A stretch of DNA of 64,000 nucleotides from Celoporthe dispersa (GCA_016584495.1 WAID01000016.1:186001-250000), one strand, 5' to 3'. Numbered from the stretch's first letter, positions 1 through 11,444 are shown. Made by a program: numbers and translations. The notes: generated from the letters alone by a model not told the origin.

Positions 1-1308
1 TGCCTGTCGCCAAGCTCCATGCCGTCGAGGCCCTTGATGGCGACCTCGGTCGCAGCTGGATCGAGATATTCGCAGAAGGCGATGCCGCGCGACTCTTCCG
101 TGCCGCGGTCCTGCGCCAGAACAAATGCCTTCAGCTCCCCAAAGCTGTTCAGGAGCTCGAGGACTTGTTCCGAGGTCAGGTATGGAGGGATATTGGCCAC
201 GCTGATCTTGTTTGGTGTATCGATCACGATGTTCGATATACGGCCGGGCTCGTAATTTGGATCGTCGACGACAGCGGGGACGATGTAGTCCTTTGGTCGA
301 CGGATTTGCAGGCCCTGTGGGGCGCCATTCGCTGCACCGCTCACATCATCTGCCTCCATGGATTGGCCATCGAGAGCAAGAGCAACGGTGGCATCCTCCG
401 CAGTCTTGAACTCGAGGAGGGCGAAGGTTCGGTCAGAGGACATTTGTGCAAGGGAGCAGGGGTCGGTCGACTCGACGACATTGAGGCCGTTGAGCTGGAG
501 GTTGAAGAAGCCGAGGATGTTCTCCTCAGTCGCAGATGCAGGGAGGTTCGAGACGATGAGGCGCTTGGCCTGTCGAGAGTTGGTAGGTTTCAGGGAGGCG
601 TTGTTGGCCGAGCTGCCGGGCTCCTTCATAAAGGCCTGCAGCTTCGTGGGGTCCATGGCCTGCTGTCTGGGCGCGCCGGGCAGCGGGAACATCCCCGACA
701 GCTTGGCCTGCTCCGCTGTGACGTTCTCGTAACCGGGAGGCTTGATGTCCCACTGCGTCAGCCGCCTCTTGCGCTCCAGGACGGAAATGATATCCGTCAG
801 GTCGGGCGTGGGCTCCCTCTTCTTGGGCGGTGGGGATTCGCTTCGACGTCGGTCGCGTTCTCGGTCGAAGTTGCCGCCGCCATCGCGTGGGCCTCGGCGG
901 CGATCGTCAAACAGGTCGCGATCACGGCGCGGGGGCGGTCGTCCTCCCTGCGGCCACCGTCACGCCTCCCGCCGCGTGGGTCGCGGTCCCAGTCTCTTTC
1001 GCGTCGGCCAGAATAGCGGTCCTCACGTTCGCGGTCGCGATGGTTGCGGCTGGAGGAGTACGAGTCTACCTCGCCGCCAGCATCGCGCCGGCGGGAGCTA
1101 TCGTAGGGGGATCGCGAGCGGCGGCGGCGGTCGCGGTCACGATCTCGTCGATCATCACGGTCGCGTCTCGAGGACTGCAGAAGATTGCATCAGGTCAGCC
1201 CAGGTCTGGCGATCATGGGAAGAGGGAGGGTGGTTGGTAGGTCTAGAGGAGGATACATACACCATAGTCCCTTGAAGAGCCATGGCGGCCTCCATCTTTT
1301 CGATCCAT
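1..1308 (-). CDS. U2AF large subunit (U2AF65-type pre-mRNA splicing factor), 3' part outside window
   Basis: Nuclear factor that binds the polypyrimidine tract at 3' splice sites and recruits U2 snRNP. Exon 1 (1261-1308) encodes MDRKDGGRHGSSRDYG; the intron at 1175-1260 has a GTATGT donor and CTGCAG acceptor; exon 2 runs from 1174 to the left edge. The N-terminus is an Arg/Ser/Asp-rich RS domain. It is followed by a PPPKKREPTPDLTD-like linker, the RKRRLTQWDIKPPGYENVT segment typical of the family, and then RRM1 (RLIVSNLPASATEENILGFF). RRM2 carries ISVANIPPYLTSEQVLELL and SRGIAFCEYLDPAATEVAI. RRM2 is cut by the edge, so the C-terminal UHM domain is not seen. Within the RS domain the frame slips by one base at a G run (931-935), described separately. 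It is divergent from OGG1 across about 585 bp. The family call is secure; the exact RS-domain model is not. Confidence 0.93.
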
Positions 1309-1892
1309 GGTCAGCAGAAGATGCCTAGGATCAAAATACCCGAGTTGGAGAGAAAACCTGGAGGTAAAAAAAAGTTAGCAAGACATCAGCGCAGTTGAAG
1401 CCGAATCAATATGAGGGCTAACCCTCTTGAGTGCGACTACCTGTGTCGCAATTGTATAGATTTAGGGCCAAGGATGATGGTTGATCTCAGGAATAGCTGG
1501 GAAATGTTGAAGCTGGACGAGGTGGAAAAAGCTCCAGTGACAGCCAAGCCCAAGTGCAGCTGAGCAAGAGCAGCCACTGCTGTAAACTTGAGGCTGATTT
1601 TCCTGGCAGGTGCTGCTAAGCCATACTTGGACTAGTACGAGTAAACCCTGCCAGACTCAAGAATCCAGGCTAAGGACCTTGGGACCCTGGGACCTTCCTT
1701 CACTTCAAGCTAGGGGGCGCTCAGTGGCAAGGCCCCCTGAGCTTAGTGCTTTTCCCATCCTCTTCACCCCCAATCACTATTCTCAGCGTCCCCAAAAATC
1801 TAGCACTCTCAAGGTTCACACTTGGCTGTGTTCAAAAGACAACTCATTGTTCTACGCTCTTTGAATTCCGATAACGTTCTTCCGACTCCGCA
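1309..1892. promoter_or_regulatory. shared intergenic region between divergent U2AF and OGG1 genes
   Basis: This stretch separates the start codons of two divergent genes and must hold both 5' untranslated regions and promoters. No TATA box or known operator stands out. The short frame at 1610-1864 has no recognisable protein character. Confidence 0.5.
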
Positions 1893-3209
1893 ATGGTTAT
1901 GGCTCTGGGAAAGCCAGAATGGCGTAAACTGCCCCTGAGCCTTACGGAACTTTGCATCGACACGACTCTAAGATGTGGACAATCTTTTAGGTGGAGGCAA
2001 ATCAATAATGAATGGTATCTGGAATCCCGTCTGCTCTCCTTGATACCCAGAGGCTAAACTTATTCCAGGCACTGCTCACTTCACGGCAGAATCCTGTCTC
2101 TGAAGCAGGACCCGGAAAACTTACACTACCGAGTGACTTGGCCTAAGATTATCACCACTCCTCTGACTGCTCCTGCTCCTCTGAGAACGGAAGAGGGGGT
2201 GGAGGAGGCTGGACCTGATGACAGCGAGGCGCTCTTGAAGAACTATTTCAACTTACACCACGATCTTGCCGATTTGTACCAGCACTGGGCAGAGGTCGAT
2301 CCCAACTTCCAGAAGAAAGCACCAGGATTCACAGGCGTTAGAATATTGAATCAAGATGCCTGGGAGGCACTCGTGGGCTTCATCTGCAGCAGCAACAACA
2401 ATATTTCAAGGATTTCACAGATGGTACATAAGCTGTGCCTTCATTACGGACCATACATCGGCACCATTGGCGACGAACCGTTTCACGATTTCCCAACACC
2501 AATGTCTCTCACATCCCCTGGAGTCGAATCCCATCTTCGCGAGCTGGGCTTCGGCTACCGCGCAAAGTACATCGCAGAGACGGCGCGCAACATCTCCCAG
2601 GATAGATCAGCTGGCTGGCTGCAAAGCTTACGCAACCCCGATAGTAAAGCTTGGGGGACCGCACCACAACAGGTGAAACCGGATGACGAGCGCCCGACAT
2701 ACAAGCGCGCTCATGAGCAGCTTCTTGAGCTCTGCGGGGTTGGACCCAAGGTCGCCGACTGCGTCTGCCTCATGGGCCTGGGCTGGGGCGAGGCAGTCCC
2801 GGTCGATACACATGTGTGGCAGATCGCAATGCGCGATTACCGATTCGGTAGCAAGAACAAGAACAGGACCCTCACCAAGGCCATGTACGATGCAGTAGGA
2901 GATCATTTTCGCAACTTGTGGGGGAGTCAAGCTGGATGGGCTCATTCGGTGCTCTTTACGGCTGATCTGAAGACGTTCTCGGACCGGGTTGCCAAGAAGC
3001 TGGAGGACTCATCAGATCTGAAGGTGGTCAAGGTGGAAACTAAGGAAACGCTCAGCCCCGTCACATCGGTTACGACGCCTGCTTCCACGCCAACGAAGAG
3101 GAAGCGGGCTACTGTGCCTACGACGGTCGAAGTAAACGAGGAAGGCTTGGCGGGCTCAGTGGTCACCGTCAGTGTGGCAACGCGGAAAAGAACAAGAACA
3201 CGGACATGA
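1893..3209 (+). CDS. OGG1: 8-oxoguanine DNA glycosylase/AP lyase (OGG1)
   Basis: Base-excision repair enzyme that removes 8-oxoguanine opposite cytosine and nicks the abasic site. There are two exons, 1893-2014 and 2069-3209. The 54-bp intron has a GTATCT donor and TTCCAG acceptor, and a TGG codon is split across the junction, giving about 420 residues. Exon 1 carries EWRKLPLSLTELCIDTTLRC followed by GQSFRW, the family N-terminus. The helix-hairpin-helix-GPD core reads ELCGVGPKVADCVCLMGLGW; its lysine is the expected Schiff-base residue. VPVDTHVWQIA follows and supplies the catalytic aspartate. The C-terminus has basic KRKR and RKRTRTR patches that could act as nuclear localisation signals. 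A second in-frame ATG lies two codons downstream at 1899, so the start is uncertain by two residues. The frame is intact. Confidence 0.95.
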
Positions 3210-4395
3210 AAAACCTCGTGCATGGCCTATGTATGGCATCTCTTGGACCAGAAGCTCATTTCGCAAGCAGCCATCCAGCTGGTGCTGCACCTGTTTTCAG
3301 GCTCCGTCAGATGCCAACAGGAATATCCCCAACAATGAACCTGCCGGCGTCTGAATTGGCTCGCTAGGTTTTGAACCGGTGGCGCGAAGTAGCTGAGAAG
3401 GGTTGCCGGTTGCTGGGAAGTTCTGGATGGCTATGAATCACACCACTCTGCCAGAAAATAGTGAGTAGCTACAGAGGAAAAGTTCTCAAGGGCACCAGAA
3501 AAGTTGTCAGGATATATCATTTGGAAGAAAAAGAAGAAAAAAAGGAAAATATTTGAGAGATTGTGCCCCTTTGCGACCATAGAAAGCGACCACAAAGACC
3601 TAGAAGAATTCGTAATTATAGTAGAAGACCATAATACCACGGGCCCCTGTCTCTATCACTATTTATGGGCTTCTGGTGATGCTGGTGATGCTGTTGGTTT
3701 GAACAGCGAGCTCGACATCCCGCATCGCCACCGCCTGTGCACACGTCTCGTTCTTCCTCCGGCGTGTCTCTTCCTGCGCCAGGGACTATTTAGCCATAAA
3801 TTCATAACTAAATTGACCAACAACTACAGAAGCTCCACAACTGATATGGTTCTTGATCGCACTCATGGGTATATTGGAAGGGAGGCTGCTCCTGTCGCAC
3901 ACACTGGCAAGCCAAATATGAAAAGGGGATTCCCGACGAGATTTCCGTACACATCCATAATGTCGGCGATGGGCGCAGCTCCTAGCTCTAAATACAAGCT
4001 CAGAGCGCGTGCTTCAAGAAATAATGAAGGATAGACCTACTGGAGACTTATTGGCCCCTGATGGCTTGCCGACCCGACACTGGCGAGCCTCGAAGGACAG
4101 CGCTGGCAGCACTAGGTAAATTTCTGTTTCGTCTTGGGCTGAGCTCCTCTTCATTGTGAGTACGTCCCATATTCCCGTTGTAAGACATTCACGGACTGAT
4201 AAGAGTTAAGAGGTGCAGAAACAGAATAGCCCTCTTTGGCGCAAGTCCTCAAAAGGGTCACACAACGCAGCCTTGCGTATGGCGGAAAGATATAGAACCC
4301 TTGGCCAATGACGTCGGGTTTGCAAACTCGCTCGAGATACGTTGGGTATGGCTAGGGATCTTCACTACTAACTCGGCGAAGGAGTCACTCAATTC
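3210..4395. other. mostly non-coding stretch downstream of OGG1
   Basis: No intact gene is recognised. The 176-codon plus-strand frame at 3504-4034 begins with a low-complexity lysine run made by an A-rich tract and resembles nothing known. On the minus strand near 3690-3800 there is a short charged, coiled-coil-like frame (AQEETRRRKNETCAQAVAMR) that could be the tail of the fragment at 4396-4746, but no continuous model links them. Confidence 0.4.
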
Positions 4396-4746
4396 TTACG
4401 ACAGAGGTGGGCGCTTAGAGGCCTGCTCGAGAACGGCGAGAAGGTGTTGAGTGGTAGTTTTGTGTTCCTCATAGTCCGAGCACGTCGATCCCTCTTCGAT
4501 CTGTCTCATCAATCGGTAAATGACTCTGCATGCTGAAGATGTATACCCCACTAATGGCGTCGTGTTTGCTATGGCATCTACGACGATCTAGGGATTCATG
4601 GGCTGAGAAGAAGGCAGGCAATGTAGCAGATCTGCCTAGTCTTACGTCTTGACTTGGAGGGTGGTGAAAATCACAATGATATGACCTAGGCTAGAAGTGT
4701 ATTTTGCAATATATTAAAGAGGAGCGGAGCGAGAGCTTGGCTTACG
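4396..4746 (-). pseudogene. fragment resembling the N-terminal domain of fungal STAND/NLR-type proteins
   Basis: A minus-strand frame of 63 residues (4396-4587) starts just after a CTAG acceptor. It includes VVDAIANTTPLVGYTSSACR and, further on, CSDYEEHKTTTQHLLAVLEQ. The pattern of a small hydrophobic helix, ACRVIYRL, then a paired helix with a conserved tyrosine and leucines resembles the helical N-terminal domain at the front of many fungal NACHT/STAND proteins. A possible upstream exon ends at 4746 with a GTAAGC donor (peptide end GSTPEQTI), joined in frame by a 158-bp intron. The stop at 4396 overlaps a GTAAGA that could itself be a donor. No nucleotide-binding domain follows. It could be a small gene with more exons or a relic; the family resemblance is from memory. 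Confidence 0.35.
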
Positions 4747-5014
4747 ATTGTCTGCTCGGGCGTGCTACCAAGACGGCGAGAAGTAGTTACATCTCCAAAG
4801 TAAGGTGAGAAGACCCCAAAGATGCAGATGGTATTGAGACGGACCTGGGCAAGCTTCACTGCTACACCTGCCCTCAGCCTTGAACTTTACCTACCGTTCT
4901 TCCATTTTACACCTTTTGCTGTGGCGATATGTGATGGTTTTCGACGACGGATTTACTCCTTGCTGCTACTTCAGAAAGTCTTGCAGCCAAGACAATGTCA
5001 GCCACTGCAAGTAA
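4747..5014. other. no recognisable gene
   Basis: Only short overlapping frames are present. The plus-strand frame that starts at 4822 has no family resemblance. Confidence 0.4.
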
Positions 5015-5419
5015 TACGCATGTGTTTGGTCATATTTTGTAGCCTTTAAAAGTACATCACTGATAAGGCTACGTACAATCTGCTTAACTTGGCACACAAA
5101 CCACTCCAACCTCTACATCGTTATCAAATCACGACATCACTCTTGTGGCCACAAGCATGGCCTCTCTCACAAACAGGTATTTGACTGCTGGTCATACGCG
5201 CTCAAAGACAGCCGGTGCTTGCCTCCCAAAATCTATTACTCCAGAGAATTCTCGACATGCTGTTGGCCGGATATTCCAATATGCCCAGGTGCACCATGCA
5301 TAGAAAATACCTATCTAGACCCCTACGGTTGTCTGCTGCAGTCAAATTCCTGCTGTGGTCTCCCACCATTTACCGTTCTAGATGGTCTGACCTGCTATGG
5401 CGCATTGACAACAACGTAG
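5015..5419 (+). CDS. orphan cysteine-rich reading frame (unidentified)
   Basis: A stop-free plus frame runs from about 5015 to the stop at 5419. Its last 90 residues hold ten cysteines in a compact pattern: FDCWS, SRCLPP, STCCWPDIPICPGAPC, DPYGC, SNSCC and GLTCYG. The first ATG in frame is only at 5219, which would discard two cysteines, and no signal peptide is visible in this frame, so an upstream exon would be needed. The spacing does not fit hydrophobins, because the first C-CC block is absent. It may be the last exon of a small secreted disulfide-rich protein or chance. No function is proposed. Confidence 0.25.
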   Translation, partial: YACVWSYFVAFKSTSLIRLRTICLTWHTNHSNLYIVIKSRHHSCGHKHGLSHKQVFDCWSYALKDSRCLPPKIYYSREFSTCCWPDIPICPGAPCIENTYLDPYGCLLQSNSCCGLPPFTVLDGLTCYGALTTT

Positions 5420-6789
5420 GGCCAATATTGTCAGATTGAAAATCAAGGACATCTTAGATCGAAACCATTCATGCCCTGATGATTACCGGATTTGGGAGAA
5501 TGAAGCCTAGCGATGACAAGGATCGAAAGGGTGTATAAGGAAAGCCTGCTTCGGATCAGATGCAAGGGTGAGCTTGCTTCTGGAGAGTTCACAGACCGCC
5601 AAAGGGGGGGCCGGGGGGTGCAAGATGTCATCGAGACTAGAGTCCAGCTTACGCGTTCTGGAGCAGCTTTGCTGCAGTGGCAGGCTAAGGGGGAAGAGAG
5701 AAGAAGCAAGACATAGAAGTAATTATGTGTAGTACGTACTAAGGTATGCATCCAGAGACAAACATAACGGAGGAACGAGCGCTCAAATACTAGGGTACAA
5801 AATAAGCAAATCTTTGGTTGCCGTCTTTGTCGCTGACTTATTCGCGGTTTTTGTGCATTGATACCTCATATCTCAGAGACCCGCGCTGCATGATGCAGCA
5901 ACTTCGTCCTGGTTCCGCCTCTATCACGATGATCAATTCGGGCACCGAAGCGGTATTTGAGACTGCCTGCTGTGTCTGGTCTATGTTTGAATGAGTGTAA
6001 ATAGCCACATGGAAGAATCCTCGCTGGTTCTCATGTACTGTAATACTGGCAGGTCGCCACGAAACCTTTTTTTCTATCAGTGGGTCTATCAGGCCGTAGC
6101 ATCTGAAACAAACCCCCACAGCCTAGAACAATCATGGGGGCCCATAATTAGCCGCCAGCATGCGTGGACCAGTAAAGGAGCCGTGGGAGTGACACCCCTG
6201 GAACCGCCTTCGCGCGTGCGCCCCGTGGCTGCATGCCGCCCCCAATGCATGTCGAACGCCTCTGTCACAAGAGTCGTGAACAGGTACGGAGCATGGCCAG
6301 GGAACCCATTCCAACAAATCTTCTTCTTATGCCCAAATAATGTCTAGTAAAATTGAGCCAGGGGCAGGTCCTGCCGCACTTACGATATTTGCGAATGCCA
6401 CGAGAGTTCTTTTTCTCCTTCCTGCATGGAATTTGTTCATTGCCACATAATATATACACACGTAGGGACAAAGGACATGTCTTTCCCCCCTTCCATTCTA
6501 CCGCTGAGTGTCTGCTTTTGCTTCTCCTTGCGACCTCGCGTCGTCGTGGCTTGCATCACCTCCCTTGCCTCCGAGTGAGTCGAACGGAGCCTTTTTTTCT
6601 TCTTCTTCTTCTTCTTCTTCTTCTTCTCTTCTTCCCTTCTTTAGATCGCTTAGTTTTTTCACGCTCTTTCATACAAACAAGTCTTTGATCGACTTCTTTT
6701 CCTGTTATATTTTCTTCTCTCCATCGTGGCTGGGCCGACTCGAAGCTGTGACTCCCTTGCTAAGGGATTCTCTGGCGCTCTGTCTGAAC
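5420..6789. other. intergenic region upstream of the GH49 gene
   Basis: Short frames on both strands have no family signal. The right part is pyrimidine-rich, with a TTC microsatellite, as is common in fungal promoters just upstream of a start codon. Confidence 0.5.
6591..6628. repeat. TTC/CTT microsatellite
   Basis: A T run followed by about ten tandem TTC units about 170 bp upstream of the GH49 start. Pyrimidine tracts of this sort are frequent in fungal promoters. Confidence 0.8.
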
Positions 6790-8698
6790 ATGCGATTCAA
6801 CTATTTATTTTTTCTTTCTCACGCTGGACCTAGTCCTCGGGGACATCACAGCAGCAAGCAATGTCACTTGTTCGACTTCAGATCTACGAACCTGGTGGCA
6901 TGACAACGGGGAGTTTAATTACGAGACTCCTGTGCAAGATGAGAATGTGCGGCAATCGCATGTATATGCAACATGGGTGAAGTCAACAGCGGATTCAAAT
7001 GAGACATAGTACGTTCCATTCTTTTCATGACAGCAGGCCAATGACCAAGAGCTGAGAGACCGTTCCTGCAGTTATAACTCTTTCGTATACGAGACGATAC
7101 CGCGGAATGGTCAAGGAAACATTGTCATTCCGGGCAACGCCAGCTCAGTATCCGCGGAAGACGACTCGGTTACAATAGAGGCAGACATCTGGATAACCAT
7201 GGGCTGGACTCAATTTTTGTATAGCTCGGATGCCTGGCTGAAAATCTCCCGCTACGGCAACAACCTCACCACCGTAAGTGATGTCGTGATACGGCCTACC
7301 AGCCTGAGCCTCAACGTTACCGACGATGGCTTTGGGAATGTGTATGTCCTGGTGCCGTATCGCAGCCAGGGCTACCGGTTTTCTGTCGAGTTCCAAGACA
7401 ACCTGTACAGCTACCACAATGGATGCAATGGCACAGAGTGTGACTTCGTCCAGGACTGGCATGCCGATGGACCAAATTACGTTTCGAATTTCACAGACGA
7501 CATGCCTATCATGGGCGTTGAGCCACACGACGCGCTCTTGATCTTCGCAAGTCCTTTTCCATCGTCCGACCTTGTCCCTTCAGAGACGTCTCAAGAGACA
7601 TACGTCGTCTACCCTGGCCTCGTTCCGGACTTGAGTAATATCACCAATACGAATGTCTACTTCACCCCCGGTGTTTACTACATGACGGCAACCAACCATG
7701 CTGTCCTCTCCAGCTCCGTTGATTGGGTCTACCTTGCTCCTGGTGCTTACGTTAAAGGAGCAGTCCAGTTTACCACGACCTCGAGCATTATCAAGGCAAC
7801 CGGGTTCGGCGTGCTATCGGGCGAGCAGTATGTTTACCAAGCCAACACCGCGTCAGGGTATACCAACGACGCATCGAACAGTGACGACCTCCGGATGTGG
7901 AGCGGTTACAGCACGGGAGACAGCCACCAGACCTTTGTGATCAGCGGAGTGACAACAAATTCGCCTCCATTCAACAGCATTGACTTCTTTGGCGACATCG
8001 ACACCATTTCGATCAACCAATCCGACTACAAGCAGGTCGGAGCGTTCTTCGGACAGACGGACGGCACGACCTTGTATACGGGGTCGACTGTCCGTGACAC
8101 TTTTTACCATTCCAACGACGATACTATCAAGACGTATGGCTCGAACATATTTGTCAGCGACGTGATCGTGTGGAAGGGCAAGACTGCGCCTGTGATTCAA
8201 TTCGGCTGGGCAAGCCGCAATTTGACCAACATTACGGTCGATGGTGTCGATGTGATTCACAGCAGATACAGCTCGAACGCGTCGCACCCAAGCATCATCG
8301 GTGCGAACCAGGTGTACGGATATTTGGAGAACCAGACGGACACTGCAGATCTCAGCAGCACTGTCAAGAACGTCTACTTCGGCAACATCAGGTCAGAGGG
8401 TCTTGGGGGGAACTTGATGCGGATTGTGCCTCTCGCTAATTACGAGAATGTGGTCATCGAGAATGTCAGCCTCGGCAACTTCAGCGACCGAAGCAATTAT
8501 ATATTCGGCAGTCAGCTGCCTGTCTGGACGAATGGCGATGGTACCCCTGTCACCATCACGGGCTTCACCATCACGAACTACACTGTGAATGGCACTACGA
8601 TATCGACAACTCTAGACAATTCTGGATACACCTCTCTCGGCGGACTTAACATCGCTGAGGAGTTCTTAGCAGCAGAGGCTGTCGTTACAGTACAGTAG
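6790..8698 (+). CDS. GH49 glycoside hydrolase (isopullulanase/dextranase-type)
   Basis: Secreted enzyme cleaving alpha-glucans such as pullulan or dextran. The first exon carries the family N-terminus, a CSTSDLRTWWHDNGEFN-like segment and ETPVQDENVRQSHVY. An intron at 7009-7071 (GTACGT to CTGCAG) joins in phase to YYNSFVYETIPRNGQG, and exon 2 runs 7072-8698. The beta-helix core shows VDWVYLAPGAYVKGAVQF, GVLSGEQYVYQAN, SDYKQVGAFFGQTDG and FYHSNDDTIKTYGSN. The last two blocks hold the acidic residues expected at the GH49 active site. Similarity looks closer to Aspergillus isopullulanase than to Penicillium dextranase. The ATG at 6790 opens a hydrophobic signal-like peptide, but that frame differs by one base from the mature N-terminal frame; the switch falls in the T-rich run 6806-6820. 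Many N-glycosylation sequons support secretion. Confidence 0.88.
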
Positions 8699-10218
8699 AT
8701 ACGGAATGGACTTTTGTTATAGATGATACCACAATAAACCTTAGAACTTAGACTTGCTACCAGCTGGAAGCAAACAGACATTTGACGCTTGATGATTGCC
8801 AGCGAAAACATTCAGTGACATCTCAAGACGAAAGTACCGCAATCGCCATTACAGTAGTCACTCCTTGGTTTCCAATCTTGATACCCATGGATCCATATTG
8901 ATACGTCTAACTAGCTTCCCAACCCCCGCCTTCACGTTGCAGGTCTAGCAGAGCGCAGGCGTCCGCCTCACATGCGGTTCCTATCTGAGCGTATGTAATA
9001 ATGCAGATAGCCAGATATAGTGCGCTGCCACTCATACCAAGGCGTTCACGCACTCGAGACTTTAAGAGTGGACCCAGAGTAGACTGCATTGCTCGATGAT
9101 CGCAGCAACCGCCCAATGAGTCCCAGGCAGCAGTCTAAAGAAGATTAATACCGGGTACCGCGAATGTAAGATCGGTCTAGAAGCGTGGAGTGCACAGGAT
9201 AGATGGTATGTTCGAACTCTTGGCCGCGATTGTGATAGCAAAAGCAGGCGAGGAGAATTTCAACTCTTGGTATGCCCGGTGCCATTACCTGTTTTACTTC
9301 GCACGCCAATCTTACAGCATGCATCGCGAACTCCCAATCTGCATTTACCTCCACCCCGTCCCCACCATCGTGTTGCAGAGAAGCTAGATCCAAGACTCTC
9401 AGGGCGGAGGGCCACCACGCAGGCGTAAATAATTTACGCCAAGATGATACGATGCCAAAAGACACGCTGTGACCATCCGTAACGGTATTCTTGTTCTTCT
9501 CTATTGAAAAATTGTCAACACCCAGCCCCCCTACTTACCCCACAACTTCAGGTAGTCTTGAGAGAGCTGGACGTCGTTCCTCTCACATGTTCGCTAGTCA
9601 ACGATCAAGCTTCATAACGACCTCACTTTTTCGCAGACAAACAGTCGTCTCCACTACCGCAATCTCGCGGACTATATAATCCTGATTTTCGGCAACGACG
9701 TACACTGGTGCCTCGGTGGAGACTTTGGGCCATACCTTGAAGTTAGGTTCCAGCCAGCTAGGGATAATTATGTAACACAGTTTTCCTCGAATGTTCTGCG
9801 TCAAGGTCTTTGTCGAATTACGGTGATTGAGAGAGTCAGAGTAATACCTAAGCAATAGTTAGACTCTCAAAGCAGGGGCTCTATCCAAAAACAGAACGGA
9901 TACTAGATACCTACTACTTACTGTAGTCTCTCCTTGGTACTTAGTATGTGATCATATCTATTAGTAAGCATACTGCAGACCGCAAATCCTTCGGAGACTG
10001 CGAGCGGGGTTGCGGCTATTTCCGAACCACATTCAAGGTATGAAGTACGCAGTGCGACGAGGATTAAAACTTGAGACTCATCGCACCTGAGCAGCTAAAA
10101 GCTGAACCCTGAATCTCAGAGAGGTAGACTCAATTAATGTGTAACCAAGTCTAGGTTTCCTTCGTATCCCCTCGGAGCAGGTCGAGAATCTTTCAAGAAG
10201 TGTGATCTTGCTCACGTC
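8699..10218. other. intergenic region between GH49 gene and SDR gene
   Basis: No identified gene. On the minus strand at 9598-9855 there is a conserved-looking frame (for example PSWLEPNFKVWPKV and VYVVAENQDYIVREI), followed downstream by a GTAAGT donor near 9535-9540. It could be an isolated exon of an unknown gene, but neither a start nor flanking exons were found. Confidence 0.4.
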
Positions 10219-11444
10219 ATGGGAAACATTTTGAGCCAATTCTTCTTCATCCCGGCAGCGCGCCTCACAGAGAAGAATTGTCCCGACCAAACGGGACGAG
10301 TAAGCACACACCGTTCTTCCTAGACTTATCATACATTTGAAGCGTGTGCCCGCTTATTGGTTTTTGTAAGGTCTTCTTCATAACGGGCGGGTATACCGGC
10401 CTGGGGTTCGAACTGAGCAAGATTCTCTACGGCCACAATGCGACCGTTTGGATCGTGGGCCGTTCTGCATCGAAAGGCCACAAGGCGATATCGAGTCTTA
10501 AGGAGACATGGCCTAGGAGTAAGGGTCGTCTCGAATTCCTCCAACTTGATCTGTCCGACCTCTCTACCGTCAAGCCCGCTGTCGAGTCTTTCATCGCCAA
10601 AGAACAGCGCCTTGATGTTCTAATGAACAATGCCGGCGTATGTTCTATCCTGTAATCTCTTTAAGGTCTTCAGCATGGTTTTGATCCATGCACGGTTCGG
10701 CACGCCCTAACAGTCCTGTCCATATGAGCTCGCAGGTCATGTATCCGCCAGAGGGCAGCACCGATGCCCAAGGAAACGACCTGCAGATAGGGACTAACTG
10801 TCTGGGTCCCTATCTGCTCTACCAACTTCTTCTCCCTCTTCTCGAGAAGACTGCCACCTTATCTCCGACGGCTAGCGTGCGTGTCGCGTGGGCTGCTTCT
10901 ATCGCCGTACACGTCTCGTCACCGCAACCGCACGGGATCATTATTGATGACGACGGCCGTCCCAAGGACCAAGGCGTGACGAGCAACTACGGACAGTCGA
11001 AAGTTGGCAACGTTTTTCTAGCTCGAGAGTTTGCTCAATCGACACCGCAGACGGGTGTTGTGCATGTGGCTTTCAACCCCGGGAACCTGCGCACAGAGCT
11101 GCAGCGGCACTGGACCGGCGTGAGTAGCTGGATCACGGTAAGTGGTGTGGTCCTTGTGCTGTGTTATCTGACCGCTCATGGGGTATGCGCATTGACAATT
11201 GCTGCGGTCACAGGATACATTCATCGTATATCCACCCATCTATGGTGCTTACACCGAGCTCTGGGCTGCCCTCAGCCCCGAATTGACACCTGACAAGAGT
11301 GGGGCCTATATCTATCCCTGGGGTAGGCTGGGTAGTCTTCCCGCAGGACTCGAGACGTCGATGAGAGGACAATCTCAAGGTGGAACGGGGGTTGCAGCTA
11401 AATTCGCCGGATGGTGCGGAAGACAGACCGAGGCTTTCGCGTGA
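10219..11444 (+). CDS. short-chain dehydrogenase/reductase (retinol-dehydrogenase-like SDR)
   Basis: NAD(P)-dependent oxidoreductase of about 326 residues. Four exons join in frame: 10219-10299, 10371-10637, 10736-11137 and 11214-11444, with GTAAGC, GTATGT and GTAAGT donors. The Rossmann cofactor motif is FFITGGYTGLGFELSK (TGxxxGxG). The NNAG motif lies at the end of exon 2, and the catalytic Tyr-Lys pair is in SNYGQSKVGNVFLAREFA. The sequence FNPGNLRTEL matches the usual post-catalytic PG segment. The start is chosen at 10219 because MGNILSQFFFIPAARLTEKN reads straight into the cofactor motif after splicing. The substrate cannot be inferred. It is not obviously co-regulated with its neighbours. 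Confidence 0.9.

Noticed and set aside
165..1240. Long plus-strand frames over the U2AF gene
   Set aside because: They are shadows of the GC-rich RS/RRM-coding minus strand; the minus frame has clear family motifs.
3504..4034. 176-codon plus frame
   Set aside because: Begins with a lysine run from an A-rich tract and shows no domain, signal or splice support.
5219..5419. Hydrophobin interpretation of the cysteine-rich frame
   Set aside because: The required first C...CC block and a signal peptide are absent, and the cysteine spacing does not fit.
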